From Bacteroidales bacterium (GTDB taxonomy: Bacteria > Bacteroidota > Bacteroidia > Bacteroidales > UBA932): DNA of 40,821 nt. The first letter of the stretch is position 1. The number at the start of each line of letters is the position of its first letter. The stretch lies in assembly GCA_016291185.1 (NCBI GenBank), contig JAEFAI010000021.1, forward strand, positions 1-40,821. Reading direction: 5' to 3'. The translations under genes were made by a program, and so were the position numbers. Positions 28,413 through 35,862 of this stretch are shown piece by piece. The notes under the pieces are model-generated. The model saw only the letters and a list, made by a program, of their open reading frames with translations. It was not told the DNA's origin and ran no database searches.

Positions 28413-29500
28413 TTCGCTGCCAGATAATCGGTGCCGAAGCGCAGCGCGAGCTGGTCGCACAGCACCACAGACACCAGGGCCGTCACCACGGGGCAAATCC
28501 GCCGGATGATCGCCGGATCGTGCCGACCGGTCAGGGCCAGTTCCACATCTTTTCCTGCTTTATAATCCACCGTCCGCTGCGGCCGCGCGATCGAGGGCGT
28601 CGGCTTGACGGCGAGATTGAACACGACAGGCATCCCGTTGGTGATTCCCCCGTTGATGCCGCCGTTGCGGTTGCTTTCCGTGACCACGCGCCCGTCCTGC
28701 ATGCGGAAGGGGTCGTTGGCCTGCGAGCCGCGCAGCCCGGCGAGGCCGAATCCGTCGCCGAACTCGATGCCCTTGACGCCGCCCACGGCAAACATCGCCC
28801 GCGCAAGCACGCCTTCCAGCGAATCGAACCACGGCTCCCCCAGCCCGGCGGGCAGGCCGCAGATGCCGGTCTGAACCACGCCGCCGACGGAGTCCTGCTC
28901 CGCTTTCGCGGCCAGGATGGCTGCTTCCACCTCCGCCTCGCGATCGACAATGAGCGGGAAGCGCTTCGCCTCGATGCGCTCGATCTCGGACGCCACATCC
29001 GTGAACGGAGCATCCTCCACCCCGGCGCAGCGCAGGATGTGCGTGCCCAGGCGGATGCCCTTGGCCTCGAGCGCCTGCCGGCAAATGGCGCCGGCCGCCA
29101 CGATTCCGGCCGTCACGCGGCCGGAGAAATGGCCCCCGCCGCGCGGGTCCTGCCAGCCGTGGTACTTGCACTCGGCCGTATAGTCCGCGTGTGCGGGACG
29201 CGCTACCGTCTGCACGGCGTCGTAGTCCTTGCTGCGCACGTTCTCATTGGGAATCAAAATGGTAAGGGGCGTACCGGTCGCACGACCCTGATACACGCCG
29301 CTGACCAGCTGGAAGCGGTCCGGCTCCACACGGGCCGTATCGGTGGCCCCGCTGGGGCGGCGGCGCGACAGCTGCTCCGCGATGTAGGCCTCATCCACGG
29401 ACAGTCCCGGGGCCAGGCCGTCCAGCACGACGCCGACGGCCGGTCCGTGGCTTTCGCCAAAGACCGTCAGGATGACGCTGGTTCCGATGGAATTCTTCAT
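28409..29500 (-). CDS. aroC: Chorismate synthase
   Basis: A 363-residue enzyme that converts 5-enolpyruvylshikimate 3-phosphate to chorismate with reduced FMN. It shows the family motifs GESHGPAVGVVLDG near the start, SRRRPSG (45-51), the region containing GGGHFSGRVTAGIVAAG, and later GIEFGDGF and NGGINGGITNG. Length is normal. It follows pheA by 3 bases and overlaps tyrA by 4, placing the branch-point synthase directly with the enzymes that use chorismate. Confidence 0.96.
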   Translation of the reverse strand: MKNSIGTSVILTVFGESHGPAVGVVLDGLAPGLSVDEAYIAEQLSRRRPSGATDTARVEPDRFQLVSGVYQGRATGTPLTILIPNENVRSKDYDAVQTVARPAHADYTAECKYHGWQDPRGGGHFSGRVTAGIVAAGAICRQALEAKGIRLGTHILRCAGVEDAPFTDVASEIERIEAKRFPLIVDREAEVEAAILAAKAEQDSVGGVVQTGICGLPAGLGEPWFDSLEGVLARAMFAVGGVKGIEFGDGFGLAGLRGSQANDPFRMQDGRVVTESNRNGGINGGITNGMPVVFNLAVKPTPSIARPQRTVDYKAGKDVELALTGRHDPAIIRRICPVVTALVSVVLCDQLALRFGTDYLAAK

Positions 29501-29503
29501 AGG

Positions 29504-30595
29504 CTAACGCGTATAGAATGAGCCGACGAGCTTGAGGCGGTCGCACAACGGGCCGAGTTCGTGCAGCAGGCTGCTTCCCTCGTCCGTCGCCACGTCGCCG
29601 TCCAGCTCAACGAAGAAATAATAATTCCACAGCAGCTCTTTCATCGGGCGGCTGTGGAGGTTGCACATATTGAAATTGTGGGCGCCGATGATGTTCAGCG
29701 TCTGCGCCAGGGCGCCGGCTTCATTCTTGACGGTATACATCAGGATGAAGTGCTTGTCCATCTTGCCCTTATTCCCGGTGTCCAGACGCAGCATCCGCGA
29801 GAACGCCGCGAAGCGCGTCGTGTTGGTGCGGCTGGTGTTGATGCGGGGCTCGAGGACTTCCAGTCCGTAGAGCGCCGCCGCCTCGGCCGTACCGATGGCC
29901 GCGCAGGTCGGATCCTGCTTCTGCGAGACGCGTATCGCCGCCACGGCCGTATTGGACAGCTCCCTGGTGATCAGCTTGTTGCGCTGGATATACTCGGCGC
30001 ACTGCGCGAGGGCCTGGGGATGGCTGTAAACCTTGCGGATCTTCGACTTGTCAGCGCCGGGGATGCCGAGCAGATTCTGCTCGATCTCGAGCTCCAGCAC
30101 CTGGTTCACGTAGAGCGAGCCGGAGAACATCAGGTCCGTCACGGACGAGACCTCGCCGGCAAAGCTGTTCTCAAACGGAAGCACCGCCACGTCGCACTCG
30201 CCCGCCTCGCAGGCGCGGTAGGCTTGCTCGAAATTGTCGAAAGAGACGAGCTCCGCACCGGGATACAGACGCGAGGCGGCAATGTAGGCAAAGGCCCCCG
30301 GCACGCCGCTGTAGGCGACCTTCAGGCCGCTGCTCAGGCGGCGCTGCCAGTCTCGCGAGAGCGAGAGCACTTCCTTCTGGAAGCTGACATAATACTCGCG
30401 AATGTCACGATCCTGCACCCGCTCGGCGCCACGCCGCAGGATCGCGTCCTCGCGGGACGGATCGCACGTGGCCAGCCCGTGGGTGGTCTTGTATGCGGTG
30501 ACCTCGCGGACGAACTCCATGCGCTGCTCAAAGAGCGGCGCGATCTGCGCATCCACGGCGTCAATCTTCTTTCTGATATCTTCGAGGTTGTCCAT
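29504..30595 (-). CDS. pheA: Bifunctional chorismate mutase / prephenate dehydratase
   Basis: A 363-residue three-domain protein. Residues 1 to about 88 are an AroQ-type chorismate mutase (RKKIDAVDAQIAPLFEQR, then SREDAILRR). About residues 92-270 are prephenate dehydratase (YSGVPGAFAY, PFENSFAGEV, and the catalytic TTRF motif). The last about 85 residues are a regulatory ACT domain (VKNEAGALAQTLNIIGAH, with HSRP in place of the usual ESRP), which normally binds phenylalanine. It makes phenylpyruvate and is the first gene of the operon. A dispersed palindrome lies in its probable 5' leader. Confidence 0.95.
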   Translation of the reverse strand: MDNLEDIRKKIDAVDAQIAPLFEQRMEFVREVTAYKTTHGLATCDPSREDAILRRGAERVQDRDIREYYVSFQKEVLSLSRDWQRRLSSGLKVAYSGVPGAFAYIAASRLYPGAELVSFDNFEQAYRACEAGECDVAVLPFENSFAGEVSSVTDLMFSGSLYVNQVLELEIEQNLLGIPGADKSKIRKVYSHPQALAQCAEYIQRNKLITRELSNTAVAAIRVSQKQDPTCAAIGTAEAAALYGLEVLEPRINTSRTNTTRFAAFSRMLRLDTGNKGKMDKHFILMYTVKNEAGALAQTLNIIGAHNFNMCNLHSRPMKELLWNYYFFVELDGDVATDEGSSLLHELGPLCDRLKLVGSFYTR

Positions 30596-30621
30596 CGGTA
30601 ATACTCGCTACTTGTGTCTTC

Positions 30622-30642
30622 ATTCCGGGCTTGACCCGGAAT
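30622..30642. repeat. Dispersed palindrome, copy e, in the pheA leader
   Basis: ATTCCGGG, loop CTTGA, CCCGGAAT: identical to copy a in arms and loop, preceded by C and followed by CTC. It lies between the possible pheA -7 box (30659-30652) and the pheA start, so it would be transcribed in the leader as a hairpin. Confidence 0.85.
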
Positions 30643-30651
30643 CTCAATCTA

Positions 30652-30659
30652 CAAAAATA
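30652..30659 (-). promoter_or_regulatory. Possible -7 box of the aromatic operon
   Basis: TATTTTTG on the minus strand (30659-30652) fits TAnnTTTG. No -33 TTG is found 19 bases upstream. The leader would be about 50 bases. Confidence 0.45.
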
Positions 30660-30680
30660 GGAAAACTTTCGGAAAAATAA

Positions 30681-30688
30681 TACCTTTG
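30681..30688 (+). promoter_or_regulatory. -7 box of the sigma factor gene
   Basis: TACCTTTG ends 7 bases before the ATG at 30696, predicting a leader of only about 2 bases. No -33 TTG is visible. Confidence 0.55.
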
Positions 30689-30695
30689 CCCCGCC

Positions 30696-31205
30696 ATGAC
30701 CCACGATCCCGACATTCACGAGCTTTTCCGCCAGCTGTACCGTCCCCTCTGCCTCTACGCCCTCCACTACCTGAAGGACGCCGACGCGGTGGAAGACGTC
30801 GTTCAGGAAGCGTTCACGGCCTGGTGGCAAAAGCAGGAAGCCATTGACAATGCGCGCCCGTATCTGTATGCCATGGTCCGGAACCGCTGCATTGACCAGT
30901 TGCGACGCCAGGGGCGCGAGCCCGAGCGCGTGCAGCCGGAAGATGCTTCAGGAATCATCAGTGACGAAGACGCCATGCAGCGATCCGCCCTGGAAGCCCG
31001 CCTGTGGGAAGCCGTGGACCGGCTCCCGGCACAGCGCCGCAAGCTCCTGCTGATGAGCAAACGCGAAGGGCTAAGCTACGAACAGATCGCCGAGGATACC
31101 GGCTTGTCCGTCAACACCGTACGGAACCAGATCAGCCGCGCGCTGCAAGCCCTTCGGGCAGATTCCGACCATATTCTGGATTTCGTCCTGCTCCTTTCTT
31201 TCTGA
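30696..31205 (+). CDS. ECF-type RNA polymerase sigma factor
   Basis: A 169-residue sigma factor with regions 2 and 4 only. Region 2 includes LYALHYLKDADAVEDVVQEAF and the RPYLYAMVRNRCIDQLRR stretch. Region 4 carries LPAQRRKLLLMSKREGLSYEQIAE followed by the helix-turn-helix (LSVNTVRNQISRALQALR). It would direct transcription of the downstream receptor operon when released by the FecR-type anti-sigma encoded 63 bases later. The gene order sigma, FecR, TonB receptor, lipoprotein is the usual cell-surface signalling set of Bacteroidetes. Confidence 0.95.
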   Translation: MTHDPDIHELFRQLYRPLCLYALHYLKDADAVEDVVQEAFTAWWQKQEAIDNARPYLYAMVRNRCIDQLRRQGREPERVQPEDASGIISDEDAMQRSALEARLWEAVDRLPAQRRKLLLMSKREGLSYEQIAEDTGLSVNTVRNQISRALQALRADSDHILDFVLLLSF

Positions 31206-31219
31206 TTTTTTTTAAAACC

Positions 31220-31258
31220 GGGTGGTACTTTTTCGGATTCGCTTCGTCATATAGTCGA
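31220..31258 (+). promoter_or_regulatory. Possible ECF-sigma-dependent promoter before fecR
   Basis: GGGTGGTACTTTTT (31220-31233) and CGTCATATA (31245-31253), 11 bases apart, differ from the housekeeping TAnnTTTG pattern and resemble upstream sequences of other Bacteroidetes fecR operons. It may be the target of the sigma factor encoded just before. The consensus is recalled, not computed. Confidence 0.4.
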
Positions 31259-31268
31259 AAATGACAAA

Positions 31269-32087
31269 ATGATGAAAGAAATCCAAGAAGAAAACCTGCG
31301 TTTCGTCGCACGCCACTGGCAGCCCGGGCGCTTCGCTCCGCAGCGGGCCTGGCGGCGATTCCGCAGCGAAAACGGCATCTCTCCATTCCGTTCTTTCTAT
31401 AGCTGGCGCCCCGCCTGGGGCTATGCCCTCGGCGCAGCGCTCGCCGCAATTATCCTGGGTGTGTTCCTGTGGAGCGGTCATTCCCGCACCATCATTCCCG
31501 CGACAGCGGCCATCCAGGCCATCGTCCTGCCCGACGGGACACAGGCAACCCTGGCCCCGGGCGCCACGCTGGACTTCCGGCGCCGCGGATTCGGCCGCCG
31601 CGACCGGGCCCTGCACCAGACCGGCCAGGTGTATTACGCAGTCGCCCGCAACGAACAGCTCCCCTTCGAGATCACGGCCGGAGACGGTTTCGTCCGTGTG
31701 CTGGGCACCCGTTTCCAGGTTCTGGCAGACAGCGCAGGCACGAGTGTGGACGTCGTGGACGGCCGCGTGCTCTTTGCCGCACAGACCCACGAAAGCGACG
31801 GCCTGATCCTGACCCGCGGCATGCACGCGGCACTCGCCGCGGGCGCCGTCCAGCCCTTGCTGTCAGATGCCCCGACCGCCAATCCGGCCGCGTGGGCCAC
31901 ACATACCTTCTACTATGAAAACACGCCGCTACAAGACGTCCTGCGCGAACTTTCTGCCCACTTCGGCCGGTCCCTGCGCACCGACGAGAGCGAGCGTTTC
32001 CTGACCGGCGAATTCGAGGGAGAGGATCTCCAGGAGATCATTTCCCTCATCGAAGCCGCCTTGGACATTCAGATCGAAGCAGAATGA
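31269..32087 (+). CDS. FecR-family anti-sigma factor
   Basis: A 272-residue protein with a short cytoplasmic N-terminus (about 45 residues), one membrane helix (WGYALGAALAAIILGVFLW) and a periplasmic FecR domain. The FecR domain is seen as VLPDGTQATLAPGATLDF, GQVYYAVARNEQLPFEI and VRVLGTRFQV. The final part (about 200-272) contains FYYENTPLQDVLRELSAHFG, the STN-like C-terminal domain usual in Bacteroidetes FecR. It holds the sigma factor until the receptor signals. The stop overlaps the receptor start as ATGA. An earlier tiny frame (ATG ACA AAA TGA at 31261) overlaps its start. Confidence 0.93.
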   Translation: MMKEIQEENLRFVARHWQPGRFAPQRAWRRFRSENGISPFRSFYSWRPAWGYALGAALAAIILGVFLWSGHSRTIIPATAAIQAIVLPDGTQATLAPGATLDFRRRGFGRRDRALHQTGQVYYAVARNEQLPFEITAGDGFVRVLGTRFQVLADSAGTSVDVVDGRVLFAAQTHESDGLILTRGMHAALAAGAVQPLLSDAPTANPAAWATHTFYYENTPLQDVLRELSAHFGRSLRTDESERFLTGEFEGEDLQEIISLIEAALDIQIEAE

Positions 32088-34729
32088 AACTCAAACTGAT
32101 CCTCTTCCTGCTCCTGGGTTCTATCCTTTCCGCGGCCGCCCAGGACACGCTGCTCCTGCGGATGGAGCAGCTCCGCGAAAAATACGATATCCGTTTCATC
32201 TACGATTCCACCCTCCGCGGCACCCTGGAGCAGACCCGGGAGCTGGAGGCGCTGACGCCCGGCTTGACCCTCGAAGAAGCCCTGAGCCAGAGTTTCCGCG
32301 ACAGCGCTCTGAGTTGGGAAAAACGCGGCCGCAGCGTCATTCTCCGCCCCGCCGCGCCGGCTCCCAAAGCCATCCGCATACGCCGCGTGACCATCAGCGG
32401 GCACATCACCGACGCCGCCTCGGGCGAGACCCTGATCGGCGCGGGTGTTCTGTCCGGACAGACCGGTGCCGTGACCAACGAGTTCGGGTTCTATACGCTG
32501 ACGCTGCCCGCCGGAGCGCACACCCTGAGAGTCGCCTACCTCGGATTCAACCCACTGAAGCTGGAGCTTGATCTGCAACGGGATACGACCCTCAATTTCG
32601 CCCTGTCCGGCAATACCGAGCTGGAAGCAGCCCGCATCGTCTCCCGCAAAGACGCCGGCCTGCAGTCCGTCTATCCCGGCTCTCTGGAAGTGCCTCTCCG
32701 CCAGATCCAGGCCACCCCCGCCCTGCTCGGAGAAGCAGACGTCCTGAAGAGCCTCCAGCTGCTGCCCGGCATCCAGAGCGGCATGCAGGGCTTCACCGGC
32801 CTGCACGTGCGGGGCGGCGGCCCCGAGGAGAACCTCGTGATGCTGGACGGCGTGCCCATCTATGGCATCAACCACCTTCTGGGATTATTCTCCGTCTTTC
32901 AGCCGGAGGCGGTCAAGGACATCACCCTGTTCAAGGGCGCCTTCCCCGCCCGCTACGGCGGCCGTATCTCCAGCGTCGTGGACGTCCGCACCCGCGAAGG
33001 CAACATGAAAGAGACCACCGGATCGTTCACCGTCGGCACGACCAGCGAACGCTTCCACATCGAGGGACCCATCGTCAAGGACCGCCTCAGCTACTCGGTC
33101 AGCGCCCGCGCCCTGCACTCACTGCTGCTCAGCCCCTTCCTGACGCTGGCGATGAAGAACTCCGAGGAGAAAGGCAACTTCTTCTACTACGACTTCAACG
33201 CGCGGCTAAGCTGGATCGCCAGCGAGCGGGACCGCGTCTATCTCATTCTTTATCACGGAAATGATCATCTTCGCATAAACGGACAGTACGAATACCGGGA
33301 GCGCATGGAGCAAGAGCAGACCATCCTGAGCGGCACCTGGGGGAACACGGTCGCCGCCCTCCGCTGGAACCACCTGTCCGGCAATCGCCTGCACGTCAGC
33401 ACGACCGCCTCGTTCAACCGCTACGGCACGGGACTGACCCTCAACAATGACCATCGCCTGATCGGCGAGACGATCCAGTCTCAGCGCTTCGACCTGCGCT
33501 ACGACGCCGGCATCCGCGACCTGGGCATCCGGACGGACTTCGACTGGACGCCCAGCCCCGCGCACCTGGTCAAATTCGGCGCCGGCTGGACCCACCACTT
33601 GTACCGTCCCGCCGTGATGGATGTCACGGAAATGACGGACGGCAACGTGCAGAAAGAATACCGCCTGGTGGACAATGACCGCTATCCCGGAATGGAGAGT
33701 TTTCTCTACGCAGAGGACAACCTCACGCTCGGGGAGCATCTTTCCCTGAACCCGGGCATCCACCTCGCCTGGTTCCGCACGCAGGGACGCAACTATCTCT
33801 CGCTGCAGCCGCGCATGTCGGTCCGCTACGCGCCGGGCGGCGGCTGGTCCGTCAAGGCCGGCTACGCCCGCATGGCCCAATATGTCCACCAGCTCACCGC
33901 CTCCACCCTCACCCTGCCGCTGGACCTCTGGGTCCCGATCACGGCAGAGATCCCGCCCGTGACCTCCGACCAGTACACCGTCGGTCTGTACTGGGATGGC
34001 CTGCCCGGTTGGGAGTTCTCTATCGAGGGCTACCTCAAGCAGATGGACCATCTGCTCGCCTACCGGGACGGATCGCTCCTGATCCTGAACAGTAACCGCT
34101 GGGAAGAGCAGATCGCCATCGGCAGCGGCAGCGCCAAAGGCATCGAATTCTATGCGGCAAAGACCCGCGGCAAGACCACCGGATCCCTTTCCTACACACT
34201 GGCAAAGAGCACGCGCATCTTCCCGGACGGCAGCGTCAACCTGGGCCGGGAATTCCCGGACAAATACGACCGCAGGCACACGGTGAACCTGTTCGTCAGC
34301 CACCGTTTCTCCGAGAAAATCGATCTCTCGGCCCACTGGACCTTCGCCACAGGCGGCACCGCCTCGCTTCCTCTGCGGAGGACGGAAATACCCGATTATT
34401 CAACTTTCTCCAGCCGGCGCGGCGACTACATTTACCGGACCGCCACCACCACAGCGGATTATGCGGAGGGGCGCAACAACTACCGGCTTCCGCCCACGCA
34501 CCGGCTCAACCTGAGCCTGAACCTGCACCGGCGTACCCGGAGAGGAAATGAAGCGCTGTGGACCTTCACCCTGTACAACGCCTACAACGCGATGAACCCC
34601 GACCTGGTCGTCTTTTGGGAGGATCGCTCCTGGAACGAGCAGGAACGCCATTACGACTACCGCCAGTACCTGCGGGTCCTCACTTTCCTGCCCATTCTGC
34701 CGTCCGTCAGTTACACCTACAACTTCTGA
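32084..34729 (+). CDS. FecA-like TonB-dependent outer-membrane receptor
   Basis: An 881-residue receptor. Signal peptide MKLKLILFLLLGSILSAAAQ is followed by an STN signalling domain (about 25-90: YDIRFIYDST through LEEALSQSF). A carboxypeptidase-like regulatory domain follows (about 105-185: ISGHITDAASGETLIGAGV). The plug contains LKSLQLLPGIQS, LHVRGGGPEENLVMLDG and FPARYGGRISSVVDVRTREG. The 22-strand barrel ends in SVSYTYNF. The STN domain marks it as a transducer to FecR. No SusD-like partner follows; instead there is a DUF4249 lipoprotein, so it is not a classical SusC. The substrate is unknown; iron chelates, peptides or glycans remain possible. Confidence 0.95.
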   Translation: MKLKLILFLLLGSILSAAAQDTLLLRMEQLREKYDIRFIYDSTLRGTLEQTRELEALTPGLTLEEALSQSFRDSALSWEKRGRSVILRPAAPAPKAIRIRRVTISGHITDAASGETLIGAGVLSGQTGAVTNEFGFYTLTLPAGAHTLRVAYLGFNPLKLELDLQRDTTLNFALSGNTELEAARIVSRKDAGLQSVYPGSLEVPLRQIQATPALLGEADVLKSLQLLPGIQSGMQGFTGLHVRGGGPEENLVMLDGVPIYGINHLLGLFSVFQPEAVKDITLFKGAFPARYGGRISSVVDVRTREGNMKETTGSFTVGTTSERFHIEGPIVKDRLSYSVSARALHSLLLSPFLTLAMKNSEEKGNFFYYDFNARLSWIASERDRVYLILYHGNDHLRINGQYEYRERMEQEQTILSGTWGNTVAALRWNHLSGNRLHVSTTASFNRYGTGLTLNNDHRLIGETIQSQRFDLRYDAGIRDLGIRTDFDWTPSPAHLVKFGAGWTHHLYRPAVMDVTEMTDGNVQKEYRLVDNDRYPGMESFLYAEDNLTLGEHLSLNPGIHLAWFRTQGRNYLSLQPRMSVRYAPGGGWSVKAGYARMAQYVHQLTASTLTLPLDLWVPITAEIPPVTSDQYTVGLYWDGLPGWEFSIEGYLKQMDHLLAYRDGSLLILNSNRWEEQIAIGSGSAKGIEFYAAKTRGKTTGSLSYTLAKSTRIFPDGSVNLGREFPDKYDRRHTVNLFVSHRFSEKIDLSAHWTFATGGTASLPLRRTEIPDYSTFSSRRGDYIYRTATTTADYAEGRNNYRLPPTHRLNLSLNLHRRTRRGNEALWTFTLYNAYNAMNPDLVVFWEDRSWNEQERHYDYRQYLRVLTFLPILPSVSYTYNF

Positions 34730-34734
34730 ATGCC

Positions 34735-35814
34735 ATGAGAAAATATATTGTCTGCCTGCTCTTTCTTCCGCTTGTCCTGACGCTCTCCTGCTCCCGTGAG
34801 CTGGATCTTCCCGAGACGGAAGGAGACCTCGTCGTCCTCAATGCCATCCTGTACACCGATGAAGCGCAGCACGATGTCTTCGTGAGCCTGTCCACCCGGG
34901 AGGGAGACCTGCCGCTGAACGATGCCGAAGTCCGCTGCACCGTCGGCAGCGGTCCGGCTATTGTGGCGGAGAAAACGGAAAACTCCCGCGACAAATCCAC
35001 CCGATTCCAATTCGAAGCGGAAATCCATCCGGGAGACCGGGTTCGGATCGAAGCCCAGTACGAATCGTTCCGCGCCACGGCGGAAGTCACGGCACCGGCC
35101 CTTCCCCTGCCCACGGCGCTGGACACCCTGCGCGCCGACGGATGGATGCAATTCGCCCTCGGGGTTCAGGAGCGGCCCGAAGAAGCAGAATACTACCAGT
35201 TGCAACTCGCCTTCCGCACCCATACAGAAATCGACGAATACTGGCGGGAGACCAACCCGTACCCGGACTACCCCGAATTCGATTTCACGCCCGGTGCGCA
35301 GAAATGGCATGCCGAAAATGATATCGTTGAGCCGCTTCCGGTCAATCTCGGCGAGGATCCCATCCTCAACGACGGCTACACCCCCCAGTCGATCATTGAC
35401 AAATACTACAACACCAACGCCGGTTTCCTCTTCGAGTTCTCCCCGGTCAACAAGACGCGAATCTTCTCCGACCACCTCTTCCAAGCAGGAAACGCCACGG
35501 TCCGTTTCTCCACCGAGACCAAGAACTTCCGGATGCAGGACCATCATAACCGATATGGGTACGACCCATGGACCCGCTACCATTACCGCCTGACGCGGCA
35601 GCTGATCGTCCGTCTGATGGCGCTGGACGAAGGCACCTGGCAGTACCTCGGCGCCGTCAACCGCGTCCGGGAAACCATCGGGGCCAACACCCTGCTCGTG
35701 GAGCCGGTCGTCATCCCGACCAACGTCGAGGGCGGCCTCGGATTCGTTGGAATCGCATCGGCCGCCCCCATCGCACTGGAGTTCCCGGGCGTTGACAACC
35801 CGGACGATTATTAA
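34735..35814 (+). CDS. DUF4249 family lipoprotein, partner of the TonB receptor
   Basis: A 359-residue lipoprotein. The signal ends in LTLSC (Cys19), followed by SRELDLPETEGDLVVLNAIL, the usual start of DUF4249 proteins, which form a two-part beta-rich fold. It begins 5 bases after the receptor stop, so it is co-transcribed with it. DUF4249 lipoproteins are found next to TonB receptors in many Bacteroidetes and are thought to be surface subunits of the uptake complex; the ligand is not established. A bidirectional terminator follows. Confidence 0.9.
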   Translation: MRKYIVCLLFLPLVLTLSCSRELDLPETEGDLVVLNAILYTDEAQHDVFVSLSTREGDLPLNDAEVRCTVGSGPAIVAEKTENSRDKSTRFQFEAEIHPGDRVRIEAQYESFRATAEVTAPALPLPTALDTLRADGWMQFALGVQERPEEAEYYQLQLAFRTHTEIDEYWRETNPYPDYPEFDFTPGAQKWHAENDIVEPLPVNLGEDPILNDGYTPQSIIDKYYNTNAGFLFEFSPVNKTRIFSDHLFQAGNATVRFSTETKNFRMQDHHNRYGYDPWTRYHYRLTRQLIVRLMALDEGTWQYLGAVNRVRETIGANTLLVEPVVIPTNVEGGLGFVGIASAAPIALEFPGVDNPDDY

Positions 35815-35817
35815 AAA

Positions 35818-35849
35818 AGAAAAGGCCACCCCGAGGGGCGGCCTTTTCA
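35818..35849. terminator. Bidirectional terminator between DUF4249 and GH3 genes
   Basis: AAAAGGCC (35820-35827) pairs with GGCCTTTT (35840-35847), and an inner CCCC/GGGG stem extends it with minor mismatches. T-runs are present on both strands, longer on the minus strand, serving two convergent genes. Confidence 0.85.
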
Positions 35850-35862
35850 ACGAATAACCAAA

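Noticed and set aside
30402..30680. A small plus-strand frame whose translation includes HSGLDPESQ
   Set aside because: That peptide is simply the translation of the dispersed palindrome; it recurs wherever the palindrome occurs and is not a gene.
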